Below, piece by piece: positions 1 through 9,664 of a stretch of DNA of 64,000 bases (within the stretch, counting starts at the first letter, position 1; every line of letters starts with the position of its first letter). The notes below the pieces were generated by a model. It was not told the origin of the DNA. It searched no databases and was given only the letters and a program-made list of their open reading frames with translations. The DNA lies in NCBI GenBank assembly GCA_010672925.1, contig JAAHFP010000002.1:491244-555243 (forward strand), given 5' to 3'. A program made the position numbers and the translations under genes. The stretch is from Symploca sp. SIO1C2. Its GTDB lineage: Bacteria; Cyanobacteriota; Cyanobacteriia; Cyanobacteriales; Coleofasciculaceae.

Positions 1-1
1 A

Positions 2-904
2 GATGTTAAGTTTGGCAGACAATCCATAGAAGAAGAACTTAGTTCTGGAGAAGAGCGTATTGGAGAAGTATTGATCCTCGCTAGCTCAAATTTGATTGGC
101 TCTACTCTCAAAGACATGCGTTTCCGGCAACGCTACAATGCTACAGTATTGGCAATTCGACGAGGACAGGAACTGGTCAAAGAACGACTAGGGCAAGTTT
201 CGTTACGTTTTGGCGATGTGCTGTTAATCCAAGGTCCAAATCAAAGTTTTGTGGGCTTGCAAACGAGCCGCGATTTATTAATGATTGGACAAAGAGACCG
301 GGAAACACTGCGGCGAGATAAAGCTTGGATTGCTATAGCTATTGGCTTGGGAGTAGTTTTGGTAACTGCCTTGAACTGGCTGCCAATTCTGGTGAGTGCC
401 TTACTGGGGGTGGTATTAATGGTATTTACTGGCTGTCTTAAGCCAGGGGAACTCTACGAAGCTGTCCGCTGGGATATTATCTTCCTGTTGGCTGGATTGA
501 TTCCCCTAGGGATAGCGATGAGCAATTCCGGCACAACAGAGTGGTTGGCTAAAGGGTTAGTTGCCATTGGGGAGAATATTTCCGGCTATTGGCTACTGAC
601 TATTTTTTATGTTGCTACTGTTTTGATCACGGAAGTGCTCTCCAATAATGCTTCCGTGGTGCTGCTGTTGCCAGTGGCAGTGGAGGTCGCGAAGAACCTA
701 GGCTTCAATCCTCTAGCATTTATGTTTGTGGTGACGTTTGCCGCTTCTAATAGCTTTATGACCCCAATTGGTTATCAGACTAATACCATGGTTTACGGGC
801 CAGGAGGTTACAAATTTCTGGATTTTGCCAGGGTTGGCGCTCCCTTAAGTCTGCTGATGGCATTGATCATTCCGCCACTGATTATTCTGCTGTATGGGTT
901 GTAG
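2..904 (+). CDS. SLC13/DASS-family anion transporter, C-terminal part (partial)
   Basis: The frame is open from base 2, so the gene starts upstream of the window; about 300 residues are visible. The first ~95 residues look like the end of a TrkA-C (RCK_C) domain (GEVLILASSNLIGSTL, then LRFGDVLLIQGP). After that come at least five strongly hydrophobic segments, including the conserved SLC13 stretches TEVLSNNASVVLLLP and SNSFMTPIGYQTNTMV. In this family RCK_C domains sit between two membrane halves; substrates are sulfate, dicarboxylates or other anions, and which one cannot be told here. It is an inner-membrane protein. It is probably unrelated to the polysaccharide genes that follow, although sulfate uptake would suit a locus with three sulfotransferases; that link is speculation. 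Confidence 0.85.
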   Translation, partial: DVKFGRQSIEEELSSGEERIGEVLILASSNLIGSTLKDMRFRQRYNATVLAIRRGQELVKERLGQVSLRFGDVLLIQGPNQSFVGLQTSRDLLMIGQRDRETLRRDKAWIAIAIGLGVVLVTALNWLPILVSALLGVVLMVFTGCLKPGELYEAVRWDIIFLLAGLIPLGIAMSNSGTTEWLAKGLVAIGENISGYWLLTIFYVATVLITEVLSNNASVVLLLPVAVEVAKNLGFNPLAFMFVVTFAASNSFMTPIGYQTNTMVYGPGGYKFLDFARVGAPLSLLMALIIPPLIILLYGL

Positions 905-963
905 AAATATCTCTGGAGCCAAGAGAGTAAGGAGCATTCCATTAAGTGTAAATTAATCAAATT

Positions 964-2340
964 ATGAAAGCTCTATTAGTAGACCTTATCGGAAGTATAC
1001 GAGGAAATCGCATATTTCTTCTTATTTTGTTATGTACCTTTGCTAGTTATGGTCTATTGGTAATACTTTATGCCAACAAAAAACAAAAAATTGCTCTTAT
1101 TTTAGAAAAAGGATTTATAGTTTTTTGCTTGTGTTGCTTGGCAGGATTGAGAGTGACTCCATTTCTGCATTGGCATCCTTACTATTTGATCCGACCTCCA
1201 CTCAATTCTATTTTAGCTAATTTTCAGCTTGTTATTTATGGTTTTATGATCATTGTTCTCTTTTCAAGAATTAAAATATTTATTAATCAAAAATTGATAA
1301 ATGTTCTGCGATTATCTATCGTTGGCAATCCTTTTTTTTGGGCATTATTAATAATGTTAATTCTGTCTATTAGCTGGTCATCAAGTCCTCTAATAACATT
1401 GAAAGCTGTAATAGTATTAGCATTTATAAATATACTAGCAACTTACTTGGTAGGGCAATATGAAGATCAAGAATTATTCAATATTCCGATGTGGAGTATG
1501 GCAATTATTGCTTTGATGAGCCATGTTGTACGCAGGAGGACTAACATAACTGCTTCCAACAACTATGTAGGAGGCTTATCAGGTGTCTTACCTTCCAAAA
1601 ATCAGCTAGGTACTCTCATGGCTGTTGCTACAGTACTTTGGTTATTACGTTCCAAGAATTCATCGAAACAGCGTTGGCTTTCTTGGGTCATAGCCGCTAT
1701 TTCATTGATACTTATACTTCAAGCCAACTCTACTGGAGGTTTGTTTCTATTCATTACATTGTTTACTCTGGCGGTATCGACCAATTTTTTAAAAAAATTA
1801 AGATTTCAATATGCAGTTATTGTAATTATATGTTTGCTGTTAATAACTATCTTGAGCAATATTGTGATAGTGGCTAACGTCGAACGAATTTTAGGTGCTG
1901 CTGGCAAAGATTTGACTTTGAGTAGTCGAACAGAAATCTGGTCAGACATTTTGCCTGCGATTCAACAACGTTTGTGGTGGGGTCATGGTTCTTATGCTTT
2001 TTGGCAAAATTGGCGAGAAGCGGCAAATCCAGCAGCTAAATGGATGACTGTTAACTGGATGCCGCCTCACGCTCATAATGGATTCTTGGATGTCACCGTA
2101 GATTTAGGTTTGATTGGGTTGGTAATATTTTTGCTCTCGTTCTTGGTGACCTTAATTCAGGCAGTCTGGTATCTGCTTAAGGTCAGAGGTTATGAGTCAG
2201 TAATACCTCTACTAATAATTGCTTATGCATTTCAAGTCAACCTTTCAGAAAGTCAATTCTTAAAACCCTATATACTATGGTTTTGGTATGTTTTGGTAAC
2301 AGTAAAACTGAGTGTCACATTTGTAGCTAGTCGCAAATAA
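964..2340 (+). CDS. O-antigen polymerase/ligase-like membrane protein (Wzy/WaaL family)
   Basis: A 458-residue protein with about ten to twelve hydrophobic segments and the Wzy_C signature region: TLSSRTEIWSDILP, then GHGSYAFW, then the periplasmic-loop motif PPHAHNGFLDVTVDLGLIGL (about residues 362-381). In this family the conserved Arg and His of the large loop act in polymerising or ligating lipid-linked repeat units on the outer face of the plasma membrane. It is the first gene of a cluster with an exporter, glycosyltransferases and sulfotransferases, so polymerisation of an exopolysaccharide is the likely role. The coding sequence is A+T-rich compared with the flanking housekeeping genes, as is common for surface-polysaccharide loci. 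Polymerase and ligase cannot be separated by sequence reading alone. Confidence 0.85.
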   Translation: MKALLVDLIGSIRGNRIFLLILLCTFASYGLLVILYANKKQKIALILEKGFIVFCLCCLAGLRVTPFLHWHPYYLIRPPLNSILANFQLVIYGFMIIVLFSRIKIFINQKLINVLRLSIVGNPFFWALLIMLILSISWSSSPLITLKAVIVLAFINILATYLVGQYEDQELFNIPMWSMAIIALMSHVVRRRTNITASNNYVGGLSGVLPSKNQLGTLMAVATVLWLLRSKNSSKQRWLSWVIAAISLILILQANSTGGLFLFITLFTLAVSTNFLKKLRFQYAVIVIICLLLITILSNIVIVANVERILGAAGKDLTLSSRTEIWSDILPAIQQRLWWGHGSYAFWQNWREAANPAAKWMTVNWMPPHAHNGFLDVTVDLGLIGLVIFLLSFLVTLIQAVWYLLKVRGYESVIPLLIIAYAFQVNLSESQFLKPYILWFWYVLVTVKLSVTFVASRK

Positions 2341-2365
2341 ATGGTCAAATTTTATATGGTGTTTC

Positions 2366-2470
2366 TCATACTTGTGAGGTACATTCGCTATTGGATTTGG
2401 GAATAGGGAATAGGGAATAGGGAATAGGGAATGGGAGATGTATCTCACGGAGGCGAGAATTGCCATAACT
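2366..2470. repeat. Dispersed repeat with GGGAAT tandem core
   Basis: The 367-bp gap between the polymerase and ABC transporter genes holds no convincing gene. It has a repeat with ends ACTTGTGAGGTACATTCG and GGAGATGTATCTCACGGA around a short run of AGGGAAT units. The same element lies in reverse orientation at about 26690-26790. Short open frames here read through the repeat and are not believable genes. Confidence 0.7.
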
Positions 2471-2707
2471 GTTGCAGGCGTGCAAGATCTGAGTTTAACG
2501 GACGCGATTGCATCTGCAATGGATGGAACAAACAAGCAAAATCCTCTTCCCTCTTGCCTCCTGCCTTCTGCCCTCTGCCCTCTGCCTTGTTTCTTGAAAG
2601 TAGAGCATTTTCATGGAGTCTTAAAATTTATATGTTATCATCCTGAAAAACACTCATAGCTTCCGGAGATTGGGCGTTTGCGAAGCAGTTGTTACGTTAG
2701 GTAGGGA

Positions 2708-4513
2708 ATGGCATCTCCCATGCTCAAATATTTTTCCAAAGTTTGGTACATCTTGAAAGGCTCAAGAAAAAGCCTTCCTTGGCTGCTCCTCTTGTTCGTT
2801 TTATCATCTTTACTGGAAGCCTTAGGGATTGGACTAATTGGTCCTTTTTTAAGCTTAGCTCAACAGCCAGAGCGCATACAAGAAATTCTTTTATTAGACT
2901 GGGTTTACAAGCAATTCGATTTGCAGTCTAGTAGCCAATTTGTTCCTATACTAGGGTTAATCATTGCCGTTGTCTTTTGTATTAAGTCAGTCTTATACTT
3001 TCTTTCCCAGAAATATATTTTTCAATTTAGCTTCAATCAAAAAGGTCAATTAATTTCTAAATTGCTTGAAGTTTATTTATCGGTTTCCTATGTATTTTAT
3101 TTGCGAAAAAATACTGCTAGTATAATTAAGAACACTATTGTAGAAACTAATAATTTCACAGTGCAATGTCTGCTTCCTTTTTTGAAAGCAATTGCTAATT
3201 GTACCGTTGTATTAGTTTTAGTGTTGTTGCTTGCTCAGACAGATTTATTACTTTTTGTAATGATTTTGGCTATTTTTATGCCAACATTTCTAATATTTTA
3301 TAAATTAAAAAAACTATTTAAAAAATGGGGTCAAGAAGTATCTCAATCTAATCAGGAGATTATTCGTGTTCTAAACCACGCCCTAGGGAGCATAAAAGAT
3401 ACTCGTGTTATGGGCTGCGAAACTTACTTTCAGGAGCAAATGGAGCAGCAGGCTAAGAGGTTTGCTGCAGCAGCAACATCATCAAAGAGTTTTCAGAAAC
3501 TGCCGCGTATTGTAATCGAAACCTGTTTGATTTTATTTTTGGTGCTATTTATATCTATTTATCAAATTTTCTTTGAGCAAAATCTACAAGACCTTATTTC
3601 AATCTTGGCTGTATTTGCGGTAGCGGCAATGCGCTTGATTCCAGCAGCTAGTATCTCCATACAGGCAATGGGTCAGATGCAAAATGCCAGTTATTCTGTT
3701 GACATGCTTTACTTGGATCTCAAGGAGATAGAACAACAAGAGTTTACTAAGCATTTAGACCTAGAGCCTAGTTCAACCATAGGTAATAATTCTCCGTCTT
3801 CTGTTAATCCCAATTTGACTTTTACTAATCAAGTTGAACTGAGGAATGTGGTTTATCGTTATCCTGATACATTAGAAGCAGCTTTAGATAATATTTCTTT
3901 AACAATTCAAAAGGGTCAGTCTATTGCTTTTATCGGTAAATCGGGAGCAGGTAAGACAACATTAGTAGATGTTATTTTAGGTCTGTTAGAGCCAGAAAGT
4001 GGAGACATCTTGGTTGATGATGTCTCCATATATAAAGATATCCGTTCCTGGCCAAACCTGATTGGCTATATTCCCCAATCTATTTTTCTTATGGACGAAA
4101 CAATCGAGAGAAATATTGCTTTTGGTGTTCCGGATCATTTGATTGATGCAGAAAGAATGAATAAAGCCATCGCAGCGGCTCAGCTTACAGAGTTAGTTGA
4201 GCAATTACCAAATGGTATTAAGACTTCTGTTGGGGAACGGGGAATACGTCTGTCGGGTGGGCAACGTCAACGGATAGGCATTGCTCGGGTACTGTACCAC
4301 GAACGAGAAATTTTGGTGCTGGATGAGGCAACTTCAGCGCTGGACAATGAGACAGAAAAGCTGGTGAGTGAGGCAATTCAGTCACTGTCTGGTACAAAGA
4401 CGATGATAATCATCGCCCATCGTCTCACGACTGTAGAGCATTGTGATTGTATTTACTTGCTTGAGCAAGGTCGTTTAGTGAAGTCTGGTACTTATCAGGA
4501 AGTCGTAGGGTAA
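2708..4513 (+). CDS. ABC exporter, fused membrane and ATPase domains (polysaccharide/lipid flippase type)
   Basis: 601 residues: a six-helix exporter domain (about 1-330), a linker, then an ATPase domain. Walker A GKSGAGKTT is at about 410-418, the signature LSGGQ at 515-519, Walker B ILVLDE at 535-540, followed by the D-loop SALD and H-loop IIAHRL. This is the MsbA/PglK-like layout of a homodimeric exporter that flips lipid-linked sugars or lipids across the plasma membrane. Position between the polymerase and a run of glycosyl- and sulfotransferases suggests it flips the lipid-linked repeat unit, as PglK does, since no Wzx-type flippase is visible in the window. The start is the ATG after GTTAGGTAGGGA. 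Confidence 0.88.
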   Translation: MASPMLKYFSKVWYILKGSRKSLPWLLLLFVLSSLLEALGIGLIGPFLSLAQQPERIQEILLLDWVYKQFDLQSSSQFVPILGLIIAVVFCIKSVLYFLSQKYIFQFSFNQKGQLISKLLEVYLSVSYVFYLRKNTASIIKNTIVETNNFTVQCLLPFLKAIANCTVVLVLVLLLAQTDLLLFVMILAIFMPTFLIFYKLKKLFKKWGQEVSQSNQEIIRVLNHALGSIKDTRVMGCETYFQEQMEQQAKRFAAAATSSKSFQKLPRIVIETCLILFLVLFISIYQIFFEQNLQDLISILAVFAVAAMRLIPAASISIQAMGQMQNASYSVDMLYLDLKEIEQQEFTKHLDLEPSSTIGNNSPSSVNPNLTFTNQVELRNVVYRYPDTLEAALDNISLTIQKGQSIAFIGKSGAGKTTLVDVILGLLEPESGDILVDDVSIYKDIRSWPNLIGYIPQSIFLMDETIERNIAFGVPDHLIDAERMNKAIAAAQLTELVEQLPNGIKTSVGERGIRLSGGQRQRIGIARVLYHEREILVLDEATSALDNETEKLVSEAIQSLSGTKTMIIIAHRLTTVEHCDCIYLLEQGRLVKSGTYQEVVG

Positions 4514-4635
4514 AATTATTTTTCAGAGGTAGAAAAACTATTAACTTATTAACCTAACACCTGCTCTGAAACCCTTGCCATGTCGTCACTTTAGGTAATG
4601 CTTTTTCAAAAATGGGATGCTCTCAAGTAATAATG

Positions 4636-5529
4636 TCATTTTTCATAACCTAGCAAATCTAAAACCTCACCAAACTCAGAATTTAATCTCTCAATAGTTT
4701 CAGGTGCTAACTTACGCTTATGGTCTCCTGGATGTACCTGCCTTTTATGAGAATAAATATCTTCTTTTTGGACTGTGAAATCCGCTTGATTAATTATTTT
4801 ATTTACTATTTTGGGATTCACGTCAAACTTCAGAAAATTAACTAAAGTATCCAGCCATGAATTGAAATCAGTGACCATATCTTCATACTTCACTAATAGT
4901 ACATTAGATTTTGGCAGTAGTTCTTGGCAATAGTCATTGTATTTTTTCAAAAACTTAGGCATTTCACTTATCACAAATTCATCTATCGTCTGCTGCAAAA
5001 TTTCCTCTCTTGCAGAAAGTGCTACATCTTGCTGTGCTGTTGGAATTATATGAGAATAACCCACAGAGAAATACATGGACGTGAGAACATCCCTTGGGTC
5101 TCTCAACATCAATACAACTTGATAACTTTCTATATTATCTATTAATGTCAAACACTCATCAGGTTCTCGAAGAGGAGCATAAAGATAACCGAATGGCTTG
5201 AGCGCCTTCTTATGTCCTTCTCGAATAATCTCTTTTGATACTCCAGTCTTCCAAAAATATCCACCTAGATCAATAGGAATAATCTTTGTATCTTTGATGA
5301 GTTCTTTGAGGATGTTTGCTACATATACAGAGGCACATTTATGAGTGGTAAAAAATAAAATACTTTGCTCCTGATTATCTACCTTTTGCTTGCCTTTCAA
5401 TAACAATATTTCTTGAGAAAATTTAGTATTTATCTGTTGCTGCTCAATAAACTTCCGGAAAGGTAGGTATTGCTCTATTATCTGTTTTGCTTGTCTTTTA
5501 AGTACTTTGAGAGTTTTAATTGTCATCAT
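4636..5529 (-). CDS. Sulfotransferase domain protein
   Basis: About 297 residues. A 5'-phosphosulfate-binding P-loop-like segment FFTTHKCASVYVANIL lies near the N-terminus and a 3'-phosphate-binding segment MLRDPRDVLTSMYFS follows at mid-protein; YEDM then a basic C-terminal stretch VHPGDHKRKLAPE completes the usual PAPS-dependent sulfotransferase pattern. It would move sulfate from PAPS to a sugar hydroxyl in the cytoplasm. I chose the ATG at 5529 over the one at 5541, because GGAG sits six bases before an ATG-ATG pair. It is the only minus-strand gene between 964 and 13645 and so has its own transcript. It shares little with the two other sulfotransferases nearby. Confidence 0.8.
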   Translation of the reverse strand: MMTIKTLKVLKRQAKQIIEQYLPFRKFIEQQQINTKFSQEILLLKGKQKVDNQEQSILFFTTHKCASVYVANILKELIKDTKIIPIDLGGYFWKTGVSKEIIREGHKKALKPFGYLYAPLREPDECLTLIDNIESYQVVLMLRDPRDVLTSMYFSVGYSHIIPTAQQDVALSAREEILQQTIDEFVISEMPKFLKKYNDYCQELLPKSNVLLVKYEDMVTDFNSWLDTLVNFLKFDVNPKIVNKIINQADFTVQKEDIYSHKRQVHPGDHKRKLAPETIERLNSEFGEVLDLLGYEK

Positions 5530-5788
5530 ACTTAACTCCATGTTACTATAATGTAATTATTGCATTAACTTCCGAGATTACTACTGTCAATTATGGCTAT
5601 TGTTTAGCGAAAACCAAACTTTACATGAGATTAACATTTGTGAAAAAATATTACAAATGTTAATTTTGTAATTGATGACTTTGGGGAATCTCCATTTTTT
5701 GTATAAAAAAATACTTTATTTTACTTTAGCAAAAAAACGCTAAAATGATTAGTTAGGAACTTCAACTGAGCAAGGAACAATACTCAAT

Positions 5789-6556
5789 ATGCTCATAACA
5801 GACAAGTTTGTATTCATCCATCAACCTAAAACTGGTGGTACTTTCGTAGCTCAAGTACTCAACAAGCTTCATTGGGGAAGAAGGCTGAGTAGATTTGTTG
5901 CTCGCGCTCCGATGAAGCTGAGCGGCGAGAAAGTAAAATGGCATCAAACATGTAACGAAATTCCTGAATCTGAGCGAGGAAAGCAGATCATCTCTATAGT
6001 TAGAAATCCATATGAACGCTATATCTCAAACTATTACTACAGAAATTGGGGCGTGCATCCTGAACGATGGCCTTCTAACATCATAGATGAACTAAAAGCA
6101 CTCTACCCCCACTTCCCTGAAGTGTCTTTTGATGAATTTGTAAACTTTGCCAACACCCATTTGATTAAAAGGCATCTCAAAGTTCCTCCCGATAAAACAA
6201 ATTTAGGTTTGTGTAGCTGGGATTTTGTGCGTTTCTATTTTAAAAATCCTGATGATGTATGCACGATAATTGATGATGCTTATATTGAACAAAAAAAATA
6301 TAGAGAGGATATGTATAATATTCATTTCCTCAGAACCGAAAACTTGAATCAAGATTTGTATAACTTTCTTCTGAGCATGGGCTACCCAGACAGGAAAATT
6401 AGATTCATACAGAATTTGGATAAAATTCAACCAAAAAGCCAAGGAAAGGAACGCCCTAATTCTGATTGGAAGAGTTATTTTACTCCGGAACAAAAAAAAA
6501 TAGTGAGGACGAAGGAAAAATTTATTCTATCACTTTTCCCTGAATATGATATTTAG
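5789..6556 (+). CDS. Sulfotransferase family 2 (carbohydrate sulfotransferase type)
   Basis: 255 residues. The PAPS 5'-phosphate loop is FIHQPKTGGTFVAQVL near residue 10, and the 3'-phosphate motif is ISIVRNPYERYISNYYY near residues 70-85. This QPKTGGT plus VRNPYER combination is typical of the Sulfotransfer_2 group, which includes heparan 2-O- and chondroitin-type enzymes that sulfate polysaccharides. AAGGAA lies about ten bases before the ATG. It is transcribed away from the preceding minus-strand sulfotransferase and heads a plus-strand run of glycosyltransferases. The acceptor sugar is unknown. Confidence 0.85.
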   Translation: MLITDKFVFIHQPKTGGTFVAQVLNKLHWGRRLSRFVARAPMKLSGEKVKWHQTCNEIPESERGKQIISIVRNPYERYISNYYYRNWGVHPERWPSNIIDELKALYPHFPEVSFDEFVNFANTHLIKRHLKVPPDKTNLGLCSWDFVRFYFKNPDDVCTIIDDAYIEQKKYREDMYNIHFLRTENLNQDLYNFLLSMGYPDRKIRFIQNLDKIQPKSQGKERPNSDWKSYFTPEQKKIVRTKEKFILSLFPEYDI

Positions 6557-6613
6557 TGCGGTCTGATTTATTTATTATTTTACGGTCTTAAAGAAAGAAA
6601 GAATGAACTAAAA

Positions 6614-7624
6614 ATGAGCAAGTTACAGCCAGTCAACCAACAACTTAGTCAAGATAATTCCTTAACCAAACTTCCCACTATTTCTATAGTAGTACCCAAC
6701 TACAATGGAGGTGAAACTCTCGGAGCAACTCTGCAAAGCCTGATTGAGCAAAACTATCCCAAACTGGAAATTCTTGTAGTCGATGGTGGCTCAACAGATA
6801 ATAGTGTTGAAGTAATTAAGCAGTTTGAGCCATATATTACCTGGTGGGTCAGTGAGAAGGATAGTTGTCAGTCCAATGCCATCAACAAAGGTTTTGCTAA
6901 GTGTACTGGCGAGATTGTTAACTGGCTTTGTAGCGATGATCTCTTTGCACCTGGAGCGTTGCACATAGTTGGAAAATACTTTACTGAATTTCCTGATATT
7001 GATGTACTAGTTGGTCAATGTCGTATGGAGTTTCTCACCGAAAATCCTGCTCTACCCATAAAAAGCGTCAGTTCTTGGATGGAGCGCTTTGATCGTATCT
7101 TGGGTTCAGGCACCCAGTACATTATCTTAGATCCCAATGATGACCGGGCATATATTAAAGCTCCTACCCTTGAACACATTGCCCTGATGCCTGTCCATAA
7201 TCCTATTCCCCAACCTAGCTGCTTTTACCGACGCAAGTTACTGGATAGACCCCAACCAGTAGACGAAAGCTATGATTACTCAATGGATAATGAACTGTGG
7301 AATTACTTTATCTCCCATGGTGCTCGCTGGAAAGTGATCGATGAGTTACTGAGCATCAACCCAGTTACTGGTTACAATAAAACAACTACAGGTAGGGTAG
7401 AGAGCACTTATGAAGGAGAGCGGATCTATAAAACTTATGTCAAAGAATGGATACCTTTAACATTTTGGCATAGGCGGCTGCGTTATCCCTTGGAACAATT
7501 CTTGAAGCTTCACCGTGGGGGTATCTGGTTATATATAGTTGGACCGCTGTGGGTAGCAGTCACCTTGATGTTAGCTCCCTTTTACGGTTTGAAGAGAGTT
7601 TGGGCTCTGCGGTGGACTAGGTGA
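6614..7624 (+). CDS. Glycosyltransferase family 2
   Basis: 336 residues with the GT-A fold N-terminus ISIVVPNYNGGETLGATLQS, the nucleotide-binding LVVDGGSTDNS and the metal-binding acidic motif as CSDDLF (about residue 110). The C-terminus has a hydrophobic segment (LYIVGPLWVAVTLMLAPFYG), so it may touch the membrane. It adds one sugar from a nucleotide sugar to the growing lipid-linked repeat unit. Its stop codon overlaps the next start (GTGA), which indicates translational coupling with the GT4 gene. Confidence 0.9.
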   Translation: MSKLQPVNQQLSQDNSLTKLPTISIVVPNYNGGETLGATLQSLIEQNYPKLEILVVDGGSTDNSVEVIKQFEPYITWWVSEKDSCQSNAINKGFAKCTGEIVNWLCSDDLFAPGALHIVGKYFTEFPDIDVLVGQCRMEFLTENPALPIKSVSSWMERFDRILGSGTQYIILDPNDDRAYIKAPTLEHIALMPVHNPIPQPSCFYRRKLLDRPQPVDESYDYSMDNELWNYFISHGARWKVIDELLSINPVTGYNKTTTGRVESTYEGERIYKTYVKEWIPLTFWHRRLRYPLEQFLKLHRGGIWLYIVGPLWVAVTLMLAPFYGLKRVWALRWTR

Positions 7625-8832
7625 CCCAAATCAGTGAGCAGTTGCCACTTGACAATTTTCCATTCAAAAGTTTAACCAGATTAACCGGTCACTATCCAGC
7701 TTATTTGAATTTTGATCTAGCATCTATGAGCCAAAACAATCCCCTACAGATCATCATGTTAGGTCCAATCCTAACTCAACAGGGTGGCATAGCCAATAAT
7801 CAAAGGCTTTTCCTTGAGTATGCTCCTCCTGAAGTTCAAATTTATCATATTGTCACCCATGACGAAGGTTCCATCCAACATAGGATTATTGTCTTTGGTA
7901 AAGCAGTAGCCAAGTTAGTGTGGATGTTACTACAAAAAGATATTGATCTAGTTCACATTCGGATGTCTCAAGGAGGTAGTGCTTTTCGACAAGCAATTAC
8001 AACTTTCTTAGTTTGGGTATTTGGTAAACCGATAATTTTACATGCCCATGGAGGTGAATTTCATTTGTTCTACTCTAACCTCCCCCAATGGGTTCAGCAA
8101 GTACTAAGTTGGGTCTTTTGTAAATGCCGTCACTTAATTGTTTTATCGGAGACTTGGAAAAGCTTTTATACAAAAGATCTTGGGTTAACCTCAGAGCAAG
8201 TTGTGGTGCTCTATAACCCTGTTAAACTTCCTTCACAAGTACCCCAGCGTTCAGGTTCTCAAAAAATAAATATTCTTTTTCTAGGACGTATTGGTCCACG
8301 CAAAGGGGCATTTGATTTAATCAAAGCTTTTGCTACTCTTCCTCATGAGGATAAAGAGCGTACAACTCTAATCGTGGCAGGAGATGGAGAAGTAGAAGAA
8401 GCACGTTCCTTAGTTAAGAGTCTCAATCTAACTGAACAGATTACTATTCCTGGTTGGGTAGGTCAAGAGGAACGTAATGCACTTTTAGCTAAAGTGGATG
8501 TATTTGTCTTGCCATCCTACAATGAAGGTCTTTCTTTAGCAATGCTTGAAGCAATGGGTTGGGGACTGCCCATCATTGTTACCCCAGTGGGAGGGGTATC
8601 TGAGGTAGTTACTCCAGGTGAGAGCGGATTACTTGTAAATCCTGGTGATATTGAACAATTATCAGAGGCAATGAAGTCTTTGATTGAAAATGAGAGTTTG
8701 AGGCTTTCTCTAGGAGCGAAAGCAAGAACAAGGGTTGCGCCCTTTGATATCAATAATTATTGGATATCTGTCCTTGGAGTATATCGCTCAGGCTTGGAAT
8801 CAGAAGCCCGTAACAGTGTATCTACAACCTAA
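7621..8832 (+). CDS. Glycosyltransferase family 4
   Basis: 403 residues in a GT-B arrangement. The N-terminal half carries GGIANNQRLFLEYAP and ILHAHGGEF. The C-terminal half carries NILFLGRIGPRKGAFDLI, VAGDGE and the nucleotide-sugar-binding PSYNEGLSLAMLEAMGWGLP, whose two Glu residues are the EX7E motif of GT4 enzymes. The GTG start overlaps the preceding stop by four bases; an internal ATG at 7726 is a less likely start because the coupling would be lost. It probably adds another sugar in the same repeat unit as the gene before it. Confidence 0.9.
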   Translation: MTQISEQLPLDNFPFKSLTRLTGHYPAYLNFDLASMSQNNPLQIIMLGPILTQQGGIANNQRLFLEYAPPEVQIYHIVTHDEGSIQHRIIVFGKAVAKLVWMLLQKDIDLVHIRMSQGGSAFRQAITTFLVWVFGKPIILHAHGGEFHLFYSNLPQWVQQVLSWVFCKCRHLIVLSETWKSFYTKDLGLTSEQVVVLYNPVKLPSQVPQRSGSQKINILFLGRIGPRKGAFDLIKAFATLPHEDKERTTLIVAGDGEVEEARSLVKSLNLTEQITIPGWVGQEERNALLAKVDVFVLPSYNEGLSLAMLEAMGWGLPIIVTPVGGVSEVVTPGESGLLVNPGDIEQLSEAMKSLIENESLRLSLGAKARTRVAPFDINNYWISVLGVYRSGLESEARNSVSTT

Positions 8833-8843
8833 AATTTTCACCC

Positions 8844-9602
8844 ATGGGTACAACAACTGATGATGAAGTAGTATTACTTCAAACAAGGTTCCATAAAGTA
8901 ACAGTTCATGAACTAATAGAGTATGTAGCCCACGCTGCACAACTTGAAAAAAAGACAATAGTGGGTCATGTGAATGTTCATGCAATGAATTTGGTCTGTG
9001 AACAGCCTTGGTATCGAGATTTTTTTAACCAAAGTGCAGATCTAGTGTTCTGTGATGGATTCGGCGTTTTATTGGGAGCTAAACTAAAGGGCTACTCGGT
9101 TGAATCTGAACATCGCATGACTTGTCCCGACTATATAGAGGATTTAGTCTTAGCTTTGGCAAAGGAAAATATCTCCTTATTTTTGCTTGCAGGTAAACCA
9201 GGAGTAGTAGACAAAGCAATAGCTAAGTTCAAAAAAATTGCACCCAATTTAAACATACAGGGACATCACGGTTATTTTGAAAAGTCAGGAGAGGAAAATG
9301 ATGCAGTTGTTGACAAAATCAATAAATTCAAACCAGGAGTCTTGTACATAGGTTTTGGTATGCCATTACAAGAACGTTGGATTTTGGATAATTTAGAGCG
9401 AGTTGAGGCACGAGTGTTTCTCCCTTTGGGAGCTTGTCTTGATTTTTATACAGATACTGTCTACCGGGGTCCGAGTTGGATGACTGACTATGGGTTTGAA
9501 TGGTTAACACGGTTAATCACTGAACCACGACGCTTATGGCAACGCTATCTCCTGGGAAACATTCGGTTCTTGTATCAGGTTCTTAGTGACAATCGAGGTT
9601 AG
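8844..9602 (+). CDS. WecG/TagA/CpsF-family glycosyltransferase (GT26)
   Basis: 252 residues with the family's hallmarks: HVNVHAMNLVCEQPWY at the N-terminus, ADLVFCDGFGVLLGAKLKG, SLFLLAGKPGVVDKA, VLYIGFGMPLQERWI and a basic C-terminus with RLITEPRRLWQRYL. GT26 enzymes transfer ManNAc, ManNAcA or glucose to an undecaprenyl-linked sugar at the membrane, usually as the second step of repeat-unit assembly. It starts 11 bases after the GT4 gene, so the two genes plus the GT2 before them form an operon. Confidence 0.9.
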   Translation: MGTTTDDEVVLLQTRFHKVTVHELIEYVAHAAQLEKKTIVGHVNVHAMNLVCEQPWYRDFFNQSADLVFCDGFGVLLGAKLKGYSVESEHRMTCPDYIEDLVLALAKENISLFLLAGKPGVVDKAIAKFKKIAPNLNIQGHHGYFEKSGEENDAVVDKINKFKPGVLYIGFGMPLQERWILDNLERVEARVFLPLGACLDFYTDTVYRGPSWMTDYGFEWLTRLITEPRRLWQRYLLGNIRFLYQVLSDNRG

Positions 9603-9607
9603 CTAAA

Positions 9608-9642
9608 TTGACATCCTCACTACCCTAAAAGGGCGGTGATTA
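9608..9642. repeat. Solo IS200/IS605-type terminal hairpin (remnant)
   Basis: The sequence TTGACATCCTCAC, an imperfect stem CCC-TAAAA-GGG, then GGTGATTAC closely resembles the subterminal hairpin of cyanobacterial IS200/IS605 elements (TTGACATCCTCC then a CCGCCC/GGGCGG stem). No transposase is nearby, so I read it as a solo end or a decayed element between two EPS genes. Confidence 0.45.
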
Positions 9643-9664
9643 CTGTCCAAAATTAATTAAAAAA